From NCBI GenBank assembly GCA_963676415.1, contig OY781097.1, positions 2,976,001 through 3,040,000 on the forward strand: 64,000 nucleotides of DNA, in the 5' to 3' direction. The notes under the pieces were generated by a model, which searched no databases, was not told where the DNA came from, and saw only the letters and a program-made list of their open reading frames with translations. Made by a program: the position numbers and the translations under genes. Positions 25,998-34,747 of this stretch are shown piece by piece (positions within the stretch are counted from its first letter, which is position 1; each line of letters begins with the position of its first letter). This DNA comes from G963662905 sp963676415. Lineage in GTDB: Bacteria; Bacteroidota; Bacteroidia; Bacteroidales; WRLA01.

Positions 25998-26879
25998 ATG
26001 CCAGAGAAAAGAATAATAGCAGTGAGTGGGGCCAATGGCCAGTTGGGTATGGCTCTGAAGGAAATCAGTCCGCTTTACAAGGATTATGATTTTGTTTTTA
26101 CGGATGTAGCAGGTTTGGATATCTCAAAAAAAGAAGCCTTAGAAGTATTTTTTACACAGTACAAACCGGCATTTTTTATAAACTGTGCGGCTTATACAGC
26201 GGTAGATAAAGCAGAAGAACAGGAAGAACTTGCACGCTTGCTGAATGGGATCGCACCAGGATATATCGCTGAAACCTGCCAAAAACATCAGTGCCGCCTT
26301 TTGCATGTTTCAACAGATTATGTTTTTGATGGAACGTATTACCGGCCATATCCCGAGCAGCATCAGCTGTCGCCCAATTCGGCTTATGGCAGAAGCAAAC
26401 TGCTGGGCGAGCAAAATGTACTGACATACTGTGAAGATGTGATTATTGTGCGCACATCCTGGTTGTACAGCACAACAGGGCACAATTTTGTGAAGACCAT
26501 GCGCAAATACGGAGCCGAAAGGGATATGCTTAAAGTGGTCTTTGATCAGGTGGGAACCCCAACCTATGCGCCGGACCTGGCCAAAGCTTTGCTGGCCCTT
26601 GTTCAAAAATCAGAGGAAATAGAAGGTGCCGGTATCTACCATTTTTCCAACGAAGGTGTTTGCAGTTGGTATGATTTTGCGAAAGAAATAATTGAGCTTT
26701 CAGGTATCGAATGTATCATCAGCCCTGTGGAAACCAAAGATTATCCGCTGCCGGCAAACCGTCCGCATTTTAGTGTGCTCAATAAAGAAAAAATTAAAAA
26801 CGATACAGGAATTGAAATTCCATATTGGAAAGATAGCCTGAAAGAGTGCCTTCGGATTTTAGATGAAAATGAAAAATAA
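25998..26879 (+). CDS. rfbD: dTDP-4-dehydrorhamnose reductase-like protein
   Basis: SDR-type reductase of 293 aa that would reduce dTDP-4-keto-L-rhamnose to dTDP-L-rhamnose with NAD(P)H. Visible motifs are SGANGQLGMAL (nucleotide binding), NCAAYTAVDKAEE, HVSTDYVFDG with the catalytic Thr, and YGRSKLLGE (YxxxK), followed by RTSWLYS. All are typical for RfbD/RmlD. The other rhamnose genes (rfbA, rfbB, rfbC) are not in the window. It is 24 nt before the phosphohexomutase gene, so the two are probably cotranscribed. Confidence 0.9.
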   Translation: MPEKRIIAVSGANGQLGMALKEISPLYKDYDFVFTDVAGLDISKKEALEVFFTQYKPAFFINCAAYTAVDKAEEQEELARLLNGIAPGYIAETCQKHQCRLLHVSTDYVFDGTYYRPYPEQHQLSPNSAYGRSKLLGEQNVLTYCEDVIIVRTSWLYSTTGHNFVKTMRKYGAERDMLKVVFDQVGTPTYAPDLAKALLALVQKSEEIEGAGIYHFSNEGVCSWYDFAKEIIELSGIECIISPVETKDYPLPANRPHFSVLNKEKIKNDTGIEIPYWKDSLKECLRILDENEK

Positions 26880-26903
26880 TACAAACGAAATAAATTTTTT
26901 GAA

Positions 26904-28640
26904 ATGAAAGCAGATCAGGAAGTTATTAAGCGGGCAGAAAAATGGCTCAGCGAAGCTTATGATGAAAACACCCGCAATGAAGTAAAGGAAATGATGGAGA
27001 ACAATCCACAGGAACTGACAGATTCTTTTTATAAAGACCTCGAATTTGGAACCGGTGGGCTGCGTGGGATCATGGGCGCAGGAACCAACCGCATGAATCG
27101 ATATACCGTAGGAATGGCGACTCAGGGTCTTGCCAACTACCTGAAAATGAATTTTAAAGATGTGCCACAAATCAAAGTGGCCATCGCTTATGATTGCCGC
27201 AACAACAATACGGTTTTTGCCCAGGTTACTGCCGATGTGCTTTCGGCAAATGACATCAAAGTTTATCTTTTTGACGACCTTCGCCCAACTCCGGAACTTT
27301 CTTTTGCAATCCGTCAGCTTGGATGCCAAAGCGGAATCATGATTACGGCTTCGCATAACCCGAAAGAATATAATGGATATAAAGCCTATTGGGATGATGG
27401 AGGACAGCTGATCAACCCGCACGATGTGAACGTTATTGATGAAGTAAAGAAAATCAGCTCGCCTGAAGAAGTACTTTTCGATGGGAAAGCGGAATTGATT
27501 GAAACCATTGGTGCAGATTTGGATGCACAATATGTGGCCATGGTAAAAGATCTTTCGGTGAGCCCGGAAATTATTGATCGTCAAAAAGACCTGAAAATAG
27601 TTTATACGCCCATCCATGGTACGGGAGTACGCTTGGTGCCCATGGCTTTAAAAGCGTTTGGGTTTAAAAATGTGATCAATGTGCCGGAACAGGATATTGT
27701 GGATGGCAATTTCCCAACCGTAAAATCGCCCAATCCCGAAGAGGGCGCTGCACTAAAAATGGCCATTGATAAAGCCATGGAAACCGGTGCGGACCTGGTT
27801 ATGGCCACCGATCCGGATGCCGACCGTGTAGGTATTGCCGTTCGAAACAAAGAAGGAAAATTTGTGCTTCTGAACGGAAACCAAACTGCTTCCCTGCTGA
27901 TTTACTATCTCTTAAAAAAGTGGCAAGAAAAAGGAAAATTGACTGGAGATGAGTTTATTGTAAAAACAATTGTAACTTCAGAAATCCTAAAGGATATGGC
28001 CGAAAAAGCCGGTGTGGAGATTTTTGATGTATTGACCGGGTTCAAATTTATTGCTGACATCATAAAGGAATTAGAAGGCAAAAAGCAGTTTATTGCCGGA
28101 GGTGAAGAAAGTTATGGCTATCTTGTAGGTGATTCCGTGCGCGATAAAGATGCCGTAAGCTCATGCTGTATGATTGCCGAAACTGCTGCATGGGCTGCTG
28201 ATGAAGGGAAAACCCTTTATGAATTGTTGCCTGAAATTTACAAAGAATTTGGTTTTTATCGCGAGCATCTCATTAGTGTGGTGAAAAAAGGAAAAGCCGG
28301 AGCAGATGCCATTCAGAAGATGATGACTGATTTTCGCGAAAACCCGCCAAAAGAAATTGCCGGCAGCAGGCTCGTTTGCCTGAAAGATTATAAGAGCAGT
28401 GTGTCGCGCAATTTACTGACTGGTGAAGAAGAAAAAATCGACCTGCCTTCATCCAATGTTTTGCAGTTCTTTACGAAAAACGGCAGCAAGATTTCTGTAC
28501 GCCCCAGTGGGACGGAGCCAAAAATCAAGTTCTATTTTGGCGTAAAAGGAAGCCTGGATGCTGTTGAAAACTACGAAAAAGTTCAGGCTGAGCTTGATGC
28601 ACGGATTCAGGCTATTATAAAAGATTTAGGACTGGTTTAA
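26904..28640 (+). CDS. Phosphoglucomutase/phosphomannomutase (alpha-D-phosphohexomutase, PgcA type)
   Basis: Interconverts sugar 1- and 6-phosphates through a phosphoserine. It has 578 aa, the long form of the superfamily. The catalytic loop is TASHNPKEYNGYK (phosphoserine in SHNP), the metal loop DPDADRVGIAV, the sugar-binding loop GGEESYGYL and the phosphate-binding loop RPSGTEPKIKFY. It begins with a helical N-terminal extension and the GTGGLRG motif. Glucose-1-phosphate or mannose-1-phosphate from this enzyme would feed the nucleotide-sugar genes just upstream. Confidence 0.94.
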   Translation: MKADQEVIKRAEKWLSEAYDENTRNEVKEMMENNPQELTDSFYKDLEFGTGGLRGIMGAGTNRMNRYTVGMATQGLANYLKMNFKDVPQIKVAIAYDCRNNNTVFAQVTADVLSANDIKVYLFDDLRPTPELSFAIRQLGCQSGIMITASHNPKEYNGYKAYWDDGGQLINPHDVNVIDEVKKISSPEEVLFDGKAELIETIGADLDAQYVAMVKDLSVSPEIIDRQKDLKIVYTPIHGTGVRLVPMALKAFGFKNVINVPEQDIVDGNFPTVKSPNPEEGAALKMAIDKAMETGADLVMATDPDADRVGIAVRNKEGKFVLLNGNQTASLLIYYLLKKWQEKGKLTGDEFIVKTIVTSEILKDMAEKAGVEIFDVLTGFKFIADIIKELEGKKQFIAGGEESYGYLVGDSVRDKDAVSSCCMIAETAAWAADEGKTLYELLPEIYKEFGFYREHLISVVKKGKAGADAIQKMMTDFRENPPKEIAGSRLVCLKDYKSSVSRNLLTGEEEKIDLPSSNVLQFFTKNGSKISVRPSGTEPKIKFYFGVKGSLDAVENYEKVQAELDARIQAIIKDLGLV

Positions 28641-28652
28641 TGCGATTAGCCT

Positions 28653-28697
28653 TATATTTGAGCCATGGAATGGGTTTTTCTGACCCTTCCGTGGCTT
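28653..28697 (+). promoter_or_regulatory. -7 box TATATTTG followed by a hairpin in the leader
   Basis: TATATTTG at 28653-28660 could start transcription near 28667. Bases 28660-28697 form an imperfect hairpin (GAGCCATGGAATGGGT with ACCCTTCCGTGGCTT). It lacks a T-run, so I see it as a leader structure or weak terminator of the mutase gene. Confidence 0.4.
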
Positions 28698-28735
28698 AAT
28701 AATTTCTGTCCCATTTTTGGCCTTATTGATAAACT

Positions 28736-30688
28736 ATGTACCGGAACTGCCACCTTCTTTTGATAATGATTTTTTGCCTATTTGCTCTTGGAATGTCTGC
28801 TCAGGAGGAAGTGGGGCATTATCAGAACGTACATGTAAAAGCCGGCCAGATTCTACGCTATAATGGCAAAGAATTTCAATATTCCCGCGACACTGTTATC
28901 AAAATTGATGCACGCTTTAATTATTCTCTGGGAACCAGCCAGAAAACCAATATCCGCTTTTATGATTCATTGCGTTCAGTAGCATCCCGCTCCAGGATTA
29001 CCAAAGAACTATATGATTTGCTTGTTGTCGATAAAGGCGACAGTTTAAAATCCAAGGGGAAACCCGGCATAAAACTGGAAAGCAGTGAAAAACGGTTTGA
29101 GCCTTTTAAGGGGAAGGTCATCAGGAATATCTATTTTAAACAGAAGCCGGTATTCAGCAGCAGCGATGCAGATACATCAAAATCTCAGTTGAGTTGGACG
29201 GAAAATGCCATTAATAATATCCATGTCAACACTCGGCAATGGGTGTTGAAAAACAACCTGCTGATCCGGAAAGGACAAACTGTCAAACCTTATATCATGG
29301 CAGAGAGTGAACGTATTTTGCGCCAGACTACCTATCTTGAAAACGCAACCATTTATCTGATGCCTTCTCAAAGTAATGACAGCGTGGATGTGCTGGTCGT
29401 TACACAGGATGTGTTTTCGTTGGGTGTCGATTTTTATCTGGCCGGTTTGGGCGATTTTGATTTTACTCTTTATGATGAAAATTTTATGGGCCTGGGACAT
29501 CGCTTTGAGACGACCATAGATGCGCAAACAGGAAGGGCGCCCTATATCAATATCAGTGATGTGGCCTATAAATTTGTGAATATTAAGGGAAGTTTTATTG
29601 ACGGGGAAGTTTCTTATAATTATGTAAATGAAAAAAGATCCTTTGCGGCACATTTTTATCGTGATTTCTTTTCATCCACAACAGAATATGCAGGTGGAGC
29701 CAAAGTGGCTTATACCACAAATAACGATGTGATTTATGAACCGGAAATTAAGAAAGAACAAATTGCATACCTGAACCTGGATGCCTGGGCAGGAAAATCA
29801 TATCGCCCTGATAGTTGGGGGCTTTCCTCCGGACTAACCGCTACTGCCGGAATAAATAGCCTTCATTATACAAAAAGGCCCGATTTTAATCAGCAAATCC
29901 TGGCTGTTTATCGCAACAGCATTCAATACCTGGCCTCATTAACAGCTTTTCAGAATAAGTATTATACCGGTCGCTATTTCAGGCGATTCGGATTGGTAGA
30001 AGATATTCCCTACGGACGTTTGGTCAGCTTTACTTTTGGCCCTGACAATTATGAGTCATATAATCGGTGGTACACAGGACTGAAGTTTATTTTGGCCAAT
30101 CGCTATAAAATTGGCTATATATCCCAGAATTTTAGTGTAAGCGGATATTGGAATCATGAGCTTTTTGAACAAGGAATGCTGGAATACAATATGAGTTACT
30201 ATTCTAAATCACGTAAGCTGGGAAACTCTGTGCTTAGGAATTTTGTGCGTTTCAATTATACGATTGGAATAAACCGACAGCCTAACGAATATATTAATGT
30301 CGTTGATGAAATGGATATTAACAGCGTTCGACAGGAAGACACCATTCTTTTTGCCGGTACGCAAAGGTTTTTTCTGGAAGCCGGAGCCATAAGCTTTACA
30401 CCCATCGACATCTATGGCTTTCGGCTGGCCTGGTTTGCCAGTGGTGCCCTGAGCTTTATAGGCGATAACGATCGGCCTTTCTGGCAAAATAAAGACTTTA
30501 TGAAAGTGAGCACAGGCCTGCAGGTGCGTAATGAGCATTTGGTGCTCAAAACAATTCAGCTTAAAATTAGTTATCTACCTGAGATGCCGGAAGGCTTTAG
30601 TAATTTTCAAATAGAAATTGGAGGGATTTCAATACTGAATTTTGATCAGTTGCGACCAAAACCTCCTGCAACACAAAGATTTCAATAA
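28736..30688 (+). CDS. BamA/TamA-like outer membrane protein
   Basis: Protein of 650 aa with a signal peptide (ends GMSAQEE, about residue 22). The region about 185-235 has the POTRA-like pattern: TVKPYIMAESERILRQTTYLENATIYL followed by VDVLVVTQDVFSLGVD. From there to the end the sequence is a series of amphipathic strands rich in Tyr/Phe/Asn, as in a 16-stranded barrel, with ENFMGLGHRFET resembling the first BamA barrel strands. Such proteins in Bacteroidota insert or export other outer-membrane or surface proteins or lipids. It is followed by the HAD gene after one base. Confidence 0.72.
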   Translation: MYRNCHLLLIMIFCLFALGMSAQEEVGHYQNVHVKAGQILRYNGKEFQYSRDTVIKIDARFNYSLGTSQKTNIRFYDSLRSVASRSRITKELYDLLVVDKGDSLKSKGKPGIKLESSEKRFEPFKGKVIRNIYFKQKPVFSSSDADTSKSQLSWTENAINNIHVNTRQWVLKNNLLIRKGQTVKPYIMAESERILRQTTYLENATIYLMPSQSNDSVDVLVVTQDVFSLGVDFYLAGLGDFDFTLYDENFMGLGHRFETTIDAQTGRAPYINISDVAYKFVNIKGSFIDGEVSYNYVNEKRSFAAHFYRDFFSSTTEYAGGAKVAYTTNNDVIYEPEIKKEQIAYLNLDAWAGKSYRPDSWGLSSGLTATAGINSLHYTKRPDFNQQILAVYRNSIQYLASLTAFQNKYYTGRYFRRFGLVEDIPYGRLVSFTFGPDNYESYNRWYTGLKFILANRYKIGYISQNFSVSGYWNHELFEQGMLEYNMSYYSKSRKLGNSVLRNFVRFNYTIGINRQPNEYINVVDEMDINSVRQEDTILFAGTQRFFLEAGAISFTPIDIYGFRLAWFASGALSFIGDNDRPFWQNKDFMKVSTGLQVRNEHLVLKTIQLKISYLPEMPEGFSNFQIEIGGISILNFDQLRPKPPATQRFQ

Positions 30689-30689
30689 A

Positions 30690-31346
30690 ATGGCAAAAAT
30701 AGAAGCTTTAATTTTTGATATGGACGGAACACTGCTCGATAATATGAAATGGCATATTGATGCCTGGCATCAAACCGTTCAAAATCATTTCCCTGGTTTT
30801 AGAGGAAATGTGGAGGATTATTTTGGAATGAAAAATGATGAAATATTCCGATCCATTGCCGGAGATCCCAATTTAAGCCCGGAAAGGGTCCAATATTATG
30901 AAGATGAAAAAGAAAGCTTGTACCAACGATTGTATGAGCCTGTTATTGAAGCAGGCAGAGGCTTAATAAAACTGCTTGAATACCTGAAAAAGAATGGAAT
31001 TCCGGCTGCAATAGCAACTTCTGCACCAGAAAACAACCTTTCGTTTGTTCTGAGAAAGTTGGACTTTTCACATTATTTTGAAGCATGTGTGCATTCTGGA
31101 ATGATAGGCCCCGGGAAACCAAATCCCGAAATTTTCCTGAAATCAGCGGCTTTGCTTCAAGTTGAGCCGGCAAATTGTTTGGTTTTCGAAGATTCCAAAG
31201 CCGGACTGTTGGCCGCCGATAAAGCAGGAATGAAATCCATACGCATCAATTGGCAGGATGATAACGCAAAACCCATTTTAAACGAGCAATTCGTTGCTTT
31301 CGATTTTGAGGATGAACGGATTTATGGGTCGTTGAAAGGAGAATAA
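30690..31346 (+). CDS. HAD-superfamily hydrolase, beta-phosphoglucomutase-like
   Basis: Protein of 218 aa starting at the ATG that follows the BamA-like stop by one base. HAD motif I is FDMDGTLLD (nucleophile first Asp), motif II ATSAPENN, motif III the Lys in GPGKPNPEIF and motif IV VFEDSKAGLLAA. The helical cap after motif I (HIDAWHQ) is of the beta-PGM/phosphatase subclass. The family dephosphorylates or isomerises sugar phosphates and other small phospho-compounds; the exact substrate is unknown. Confidence 0.88.
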   Translation: MAKIEALIFDMDGTLLDNMKWHIDAWHQTVQNHFPGFRGNVEDYFGMKNDEIFRSIAGDPNLSPERVQYYEDEKESLYQRLYEPVIEAGRGLIKLLEYLKKNGIPAAIATSAPENNLSFVLRKLDFSHYFEACVHSGMIGPGKPNPEIFLKSAALLQVEPANCLVFEDSKAGLLAADKAGMKSIRINWQDDNAKPILNEQFVAFDFEDERIYGSLKGE

Positions 31347-31502
31347 TTTGCCTTCTTTCCAAATTTTTGTTCTTTGTGGAAAACAAATTTTTGTGATTTT
31401 GTTCAGCAGAGAGGCCAAAACGCCTTCTATTTCTTCTGTTTGATTGGGTTGTGTAAATTTGCTGGTACGACCCGAATGAGCAATGATTTCATTTTCATTT
31501 TT

Positions 31503-31626
31503 GGTACTACTGAGAATTTCGTGGGTAACAATAATAATTGAAAAAATATGCAGATATTTATTAATGAACTATTGATCCCTAACAGATTCCTCCCTCCCGA
31601 TAGCTATCGGGAGGGAGGAATCTGTT
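31503..31626. repeat. Second copy of the interspersed element, with a perfect 46-bp palindrome
   Basis: Bases 31503-31595 repeat 17757-17850 with few differences. The right end, 31581-31626, is a perfect palindrome (two 23-nt arms, axis between 31603 and 31604; core CCCGATAGCTATCGGG; outer arm AACAGATTCCTCC). It lies between two convergent genes and could act as their terminator. Compared with the 17757 copy, the interior between the AACAGATTCCTCC arms is only about 20 bp. Confidence 0.88.
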
Positions 31627-31634
31627 GGAGTTCA

Positions 31635-32675
31635 TTATATTTTGTCATGAATTGAATTGTAAATATAATTTTGGCAATTTTTGAGTGCTTTTTCATCAAG
31701 ATGAGGGCTTAATGAAAAACGCAGGCCGTAGATTGGTTTCTCATTATGCTTGCTGATTCTTGCATTTCCTGTGATGGCGCCTTGAACAAACAGCTTTTCG
31801 CATAATCGTTTAAAACGGATATCGCTGGAATAAAAGCAAAAACTGAAGGGCTGTTGATGGGAATATTCCGGGCTCTCTGCGTCAATATTGTTTTCAGAAA
31901 AAACATTTTTCAACTGTTGACGGAATTCCAATGCCAAAGGAGTAAATTTGTTAAATCCCTGCGTAATCTTTTTTAAATCAGGAAATACCAAAGATGCCAA
32001 GCCGGTATTTTTTTGCAGTAATTCCTGCTGAAGGTCATGCAGGAGGTTTATTTGCTCCTGAATTTCCGGCTGTTTGCAATGGTAGCTCATCGCGCAAAGG
32101 GCAGAAGGCGCACCACTAAAAACCGGATCGCAAAGCAAAAAACTGTTTTCGGGCATCATCTCCGGTAGCGCAATCCGCCCCAAAGCATGAGATGCATCCA
32201 AAATGAGCCGAAGACCGTATTTTTTACATTTCTGAAACAGCTTTTTCAGCGAAACGGCTTGGCAAGTCTCCGGATTCAACTGGGGCAGGATTAGAGTATA
32301 TGAAGCCTGATCATATTTTTGATGATCCTCTTTAAGCCAATCCGACATCCTTCTTAAACTGATAATTTCCACATTCTCCGAAAGTTTTTTTGCCAGGCCG
32401 ATCAGCCATTGGGGCATGGAAGCATCAATGATAAAGCCTTGTTTTTCTGTAGAAAGTGAAGTGATGAGCTGATAGAGGCATTGTTCCCTGGAAGCAAAAT
32501 AAATCAGGCTGCCCGGATCAGTTTTCAGGAATTCCGCTTGTTTTTCTATGGCCGCCACGCTTTTGGCGCCCGGGCCATTTATCGGAAAAATATTGTATTT
32601 GTCTTCCTTATCAAAAGCAGGAGGCAGCAGGCTTTGCCATTGAACGGGATGGCTGTATATGTCGAGTGTGATCAT
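31635..32675 (-). CDS. Aminotransferase class V-like fold protein lacking the PLP lysine (pseudoenzyme candidate)
   Basis: Protein of 346 aa without signal peptide. The middle has LRLILDASHALGRIALPE, which looks like the PLP-binding Asp-x-x-(H/Q) segment of fold-type I enzymes (cysteine desulfurase group). The stretch that should carry the Schiff-base lysine, about 20 residues on, reads LLCDPVFSGAPSALCAMSY, where the usual S-x-H-K is missing. The small domain (YGLRFSLSPHLDEKALKN) fits the C-terminal part of the fold. I infer a catalytically dead or strongly changed relative. It stands alone; alternative identity as an unrelated protein cannot be excluded. Confidence 0.6.
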   Translation of the reverse strand: MITLDIYSHPVQWQSLLPPAFDKEDKYNIFPINGPGAKSVAAIEKQAEFLKTDPGSLIYFASREQCLYQLITSLSTEKQGFIIDASMPQWLIGLAKKLSENVEIISLRRMSDWLKEDHQKYDQASYTLILPQLNPETCQAVSLKKLFQKCKKYGLRLILDASHALGRIALPEMMPENSFLLCDPVFSGAPSALCAMSYHCKQPEIQEQINLLHDLQQELLQKNTGLASLVFPDLKKITQGFNKFTPLALEFRQQLKNVFSENNIDAESPEYSHQQPFSFCFYSSDIRFKRLCEKLFVQGAITGNARISKHNEKPIYGLRFSLSPHLDEKALKNCQNYIYNSIHDKI

Positions 32676-32756
32676 AATGCGAAATTACATTATTGAGCTT
32701 CAATTATTTTTAACGAATGTCAGAAAATTTGTATTATTAGTGGTTTTTATATGCGG

Positions 32757-32797
32757 AAAAAAAGCCACGACTAAATCTCATGCCATGGCTTTTTTTT
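32757..32797 (-). terminator. Terminator of glmM
   Basis: 11-bp stem AAAAAAAGCCA/TGGCTTTTTTT with an 18-nt loop, 27 nt after the glmM stop on the minus strand. Confidence 0.8.
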
Positions 32798-32824
32798 ATT
32801 TTAAGATCAGCTTTTTGGGCCAGA

Positions 32825-34210
32825 TTACATCAATCCTTCAATATCTTTCATAATCATCGACGCCATTTTATTGGCCTCATTAGCGTCTTTGGCTTCCGAA
32901 TAAACACGGATAATCGGTTCCGTATTGGATTTGCGCAGGTGTACCCAGCCGTCTTCAAAATCGAGTTTCAGACCATCGATGGTGGAGTGGGGCGTATCCT
33001 GATATTTTTCTTCCATCTTTTTCAAAATGCCGTCCACATCTGTTCCTTCCTGTAGCTGAATTTTATTTTTGGAAATCACATAGGCCGGATAGCTGTCGCG
33101 CAATTCGGTGCAAGTACAGCCTTTTTGTGCCAGATGGCTGAGGATAAGCGCAATGCCTACCAATGCATCGCGGCCATAGTGCAGTTCCGGGAAAATAACA
33201 CCGCCATTGCCTTCGCCGCCGATGAGTGCGTTTTTTTCTTTCATCATGCTCACTACGTTTACCTCACCAACTGCCGAAGCAAAATATTCCATTCCGGCTG
33301 ATTGTGTGATGTCGCGCAGTGCACGGGTGGATGACATATTGGAAACCGTATTGCCTTTGCGTTTGCCCAGAAGATAATCTGCAACGGCAACCAGTGTGTA
33401 TTCTTCGCCAAACATGCTTCCGTCTTCGCAAACAATGGCCAGGCGGTCCACATCAGGATCAACGGTAAATCCCAAATGTGCTTTTTTGTCTTTTACCAAT
33501 GCCGAAAGCTCGGTGAGGTGCTGTGGCAGTGGTTCCGGATTATGTGGGAAATCTCCGTTTGGTGTGCAGTAGAGCTCGTGTATTTCATTTACACCCAGTG
33601 CTTTGATCAGGGGGGGGAGTGCAATGCCGCCGGTCGAATTAACACAATCGAGTGCTATGCTGAAGTTGGCCTTTTTAATGGCTTCCACATCCACATCCGG
33701 AAGTTGGACAATAGCTTCAATATGGTCGTCGATGGCTGTTTCGTATGTTTCATAGCTGCCCAGCTTATCCACTTCCGCGAAAGTAAAATCTTCTTCATCG
33801 GCTTTTTTGAGTACTTCTTCACCTTCGGCTGCGTTGATGAATTCGCCTTTGTGGTTGAGCAGTTTGAGCGCATTCCACTGTGCCGGGTTGTGGCTGGCTG
33901 TGAGGATGATGCCACCCTGTGCTTCGAGTTTGGTCACCAGAATTTCCACTGTTGGCGTGGTGCTCAATCCAAGATCGATTACATCAATGCCCAAAGCATT
34001 GAGGGTGGAAACTACCAGGCGGTTGACCATTTCTCCCGAGATGCGAGCGTCGCGCCCCAAAACCATTTTAATGTTTTGCTTTTTATGTGCATCTTGCATA
34101 AATGAGCCAAAAGAAGCGGTGAATTTTACTACATCAAGCGGGCTTAAGCCTTCTCCAGCTTTGCCGCCAATCGTTCCGCGTATTCCTGAAATAGATTTGA
34201 TTAAAGTCAT
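32825..34210 (-). CDS. glmM: Phosphoglucosamine mutase
   Basis: Converts glucosamine-6-phosphate to glucosamine-1-phosphate for UDP-GlcNAc, hence peptidoglycan and LPS. It has 461 aa. SGIRGTIGG is the N-terminal substrate loop, TASHNPAQWNALK the phosphoserine loop, DPDVDRLAI the Mg2+ loop, GGEGNGGVIFPELHYGRD the sugar-binding loop and RKSNTEPIIRVYSE the phosphate loop. The GEGNGG loop (rather than GEESYG) fits the GlmM-type group of Bacteroidota. A TACTTTTG -7 box lies about 17 nt upstream, giving a very short leader. Confidence 0.92.
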   Translation of the reverse strand: MTLIKSISGIRGTIGGKAGEGLSPLDVVKFTASFGSFMQDAHKKQNIKMVLGRDARISGEMVNRLVVSTLNALGIDVIDLGLSTTPTVEILVTKLEAQGGIILTASHNPAQWNALKLLNHKGEFINAAEGEEVLKKADEEDFTFAEVDKLGSYETYETAIDDHIEAIVQLPDVDVEAIKKANFSIALDCVNSTGGIALPPLIKALGVNEIHELYCTPNGDFPHNPEPLPQHLTELSALVKDKKAHLGFTVDPDVDRLAIVCEDGSMFGEEYTLVAVADYLLGKRKGNTVSNMSSTRALRDITQSAGMEYFASAVGEVNVVSMMKEKNALIGGEGNGGVIFPELHYGRDALVGIALILSHLAQKGCTCTELRDSYPAYVISKNKIQLQEGTDVDGILKKMEEKYQDTPHSTIDGLKLDFEDGWVHLRKSNTEPIIRVYSEAKDANEANKMASMIMKDIEGLM

Positions 34211-34226
34211 ATTTAGCTGTTTTGCG

Positions 34227-34234
34227 CAAAAGTA
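34227..34234 (-). promoter_or_regulatory. -7 box TACTTTTG upstream of glmM
   Basis: Matches TAnnTTTG on the minus strand; transcription would start about 10 nt before the ATG. No -33 box at good spacing. Confidence 0.45.
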
Positions 34235-34447
34235 TAAAATTATGCTGCGCCGGATATTTGGATAAGATTATTTATTCATGAAAAAATATTTCCCTCTGTT
34301 TTGCCGCAGCTGTTTTTTTGTGTGATTTTTTTATTATTCCTCATTATCCTGCCGAGAATCAGATTAATTCATTTCATCCTATGTTTTTTATGTATTTTTG
34401 AGATATTGGTGCATCACAGATATATTTCAAAATCAAATCCCAAAGCT

Positions 34448-34640
34448 ATGAAATACAAAGTACATAAAATTGAAGTCAAGAGTAGCAATATGCAGGAAAA
34501 GCTGGAGGATTACCTGAACAAAATTCAAGGCGAAGTTGTCTCAGTAATTCCCAATGTCCGGCCAACATTTCAGATCATGGGCGCAACGGCAAAAATTGAT
34601 TCTCTTTTTAATTGTGGAACGCAGGAAATCAATGCAATAA
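34448..34640 (+). pseudogene. Small conserved-looking protein gene with a one-base frameshift near its end
   Basis: From ATG 34448 the frame reads MKYKVHKIEVKSSNMQEKLE and on to GATAKIDSLF, then runs into a low-complexity tail up to 34732. Removing one T from the T5 run at about 34605-34609 gives SLLIVERRKSMQ and a stop at 34640, which I consider the original end: a protein of about 63 aa. The first 50 residues look like a compact alpha/beta domain (GEVVSVIPNVRPTFQIMGAT). I recall similar short proteins in Bacteroidota, but I cannot name a family. The frameshift may be real or a base-calling error. Confidence 0.5.
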
Positions 34641-34747
34641 ATTTTTCATTCACAGTATTTTATGTAAAATTTGGTTTTGGCTACATTCATCGGATGAATT
34701 CGAGTCATCCGATGAATGGTTTTAAGGTATAGCCATCGTTGAATTGA

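Noticed and set aside
26859..27617. Open frame of about 252 codons on the minus strand
   Set aside because: Antisense to the phosphohexomutase gene, whose active-site motifs are intact; the translated sequence is low in protein-like character.
33476..34105. Long open frame of about 209 codons on the plus strand
   Set aside because: It lies fully antisense to glmM, has no recognisable motif or signal, and its length follows from codon bias of the opposite strand.
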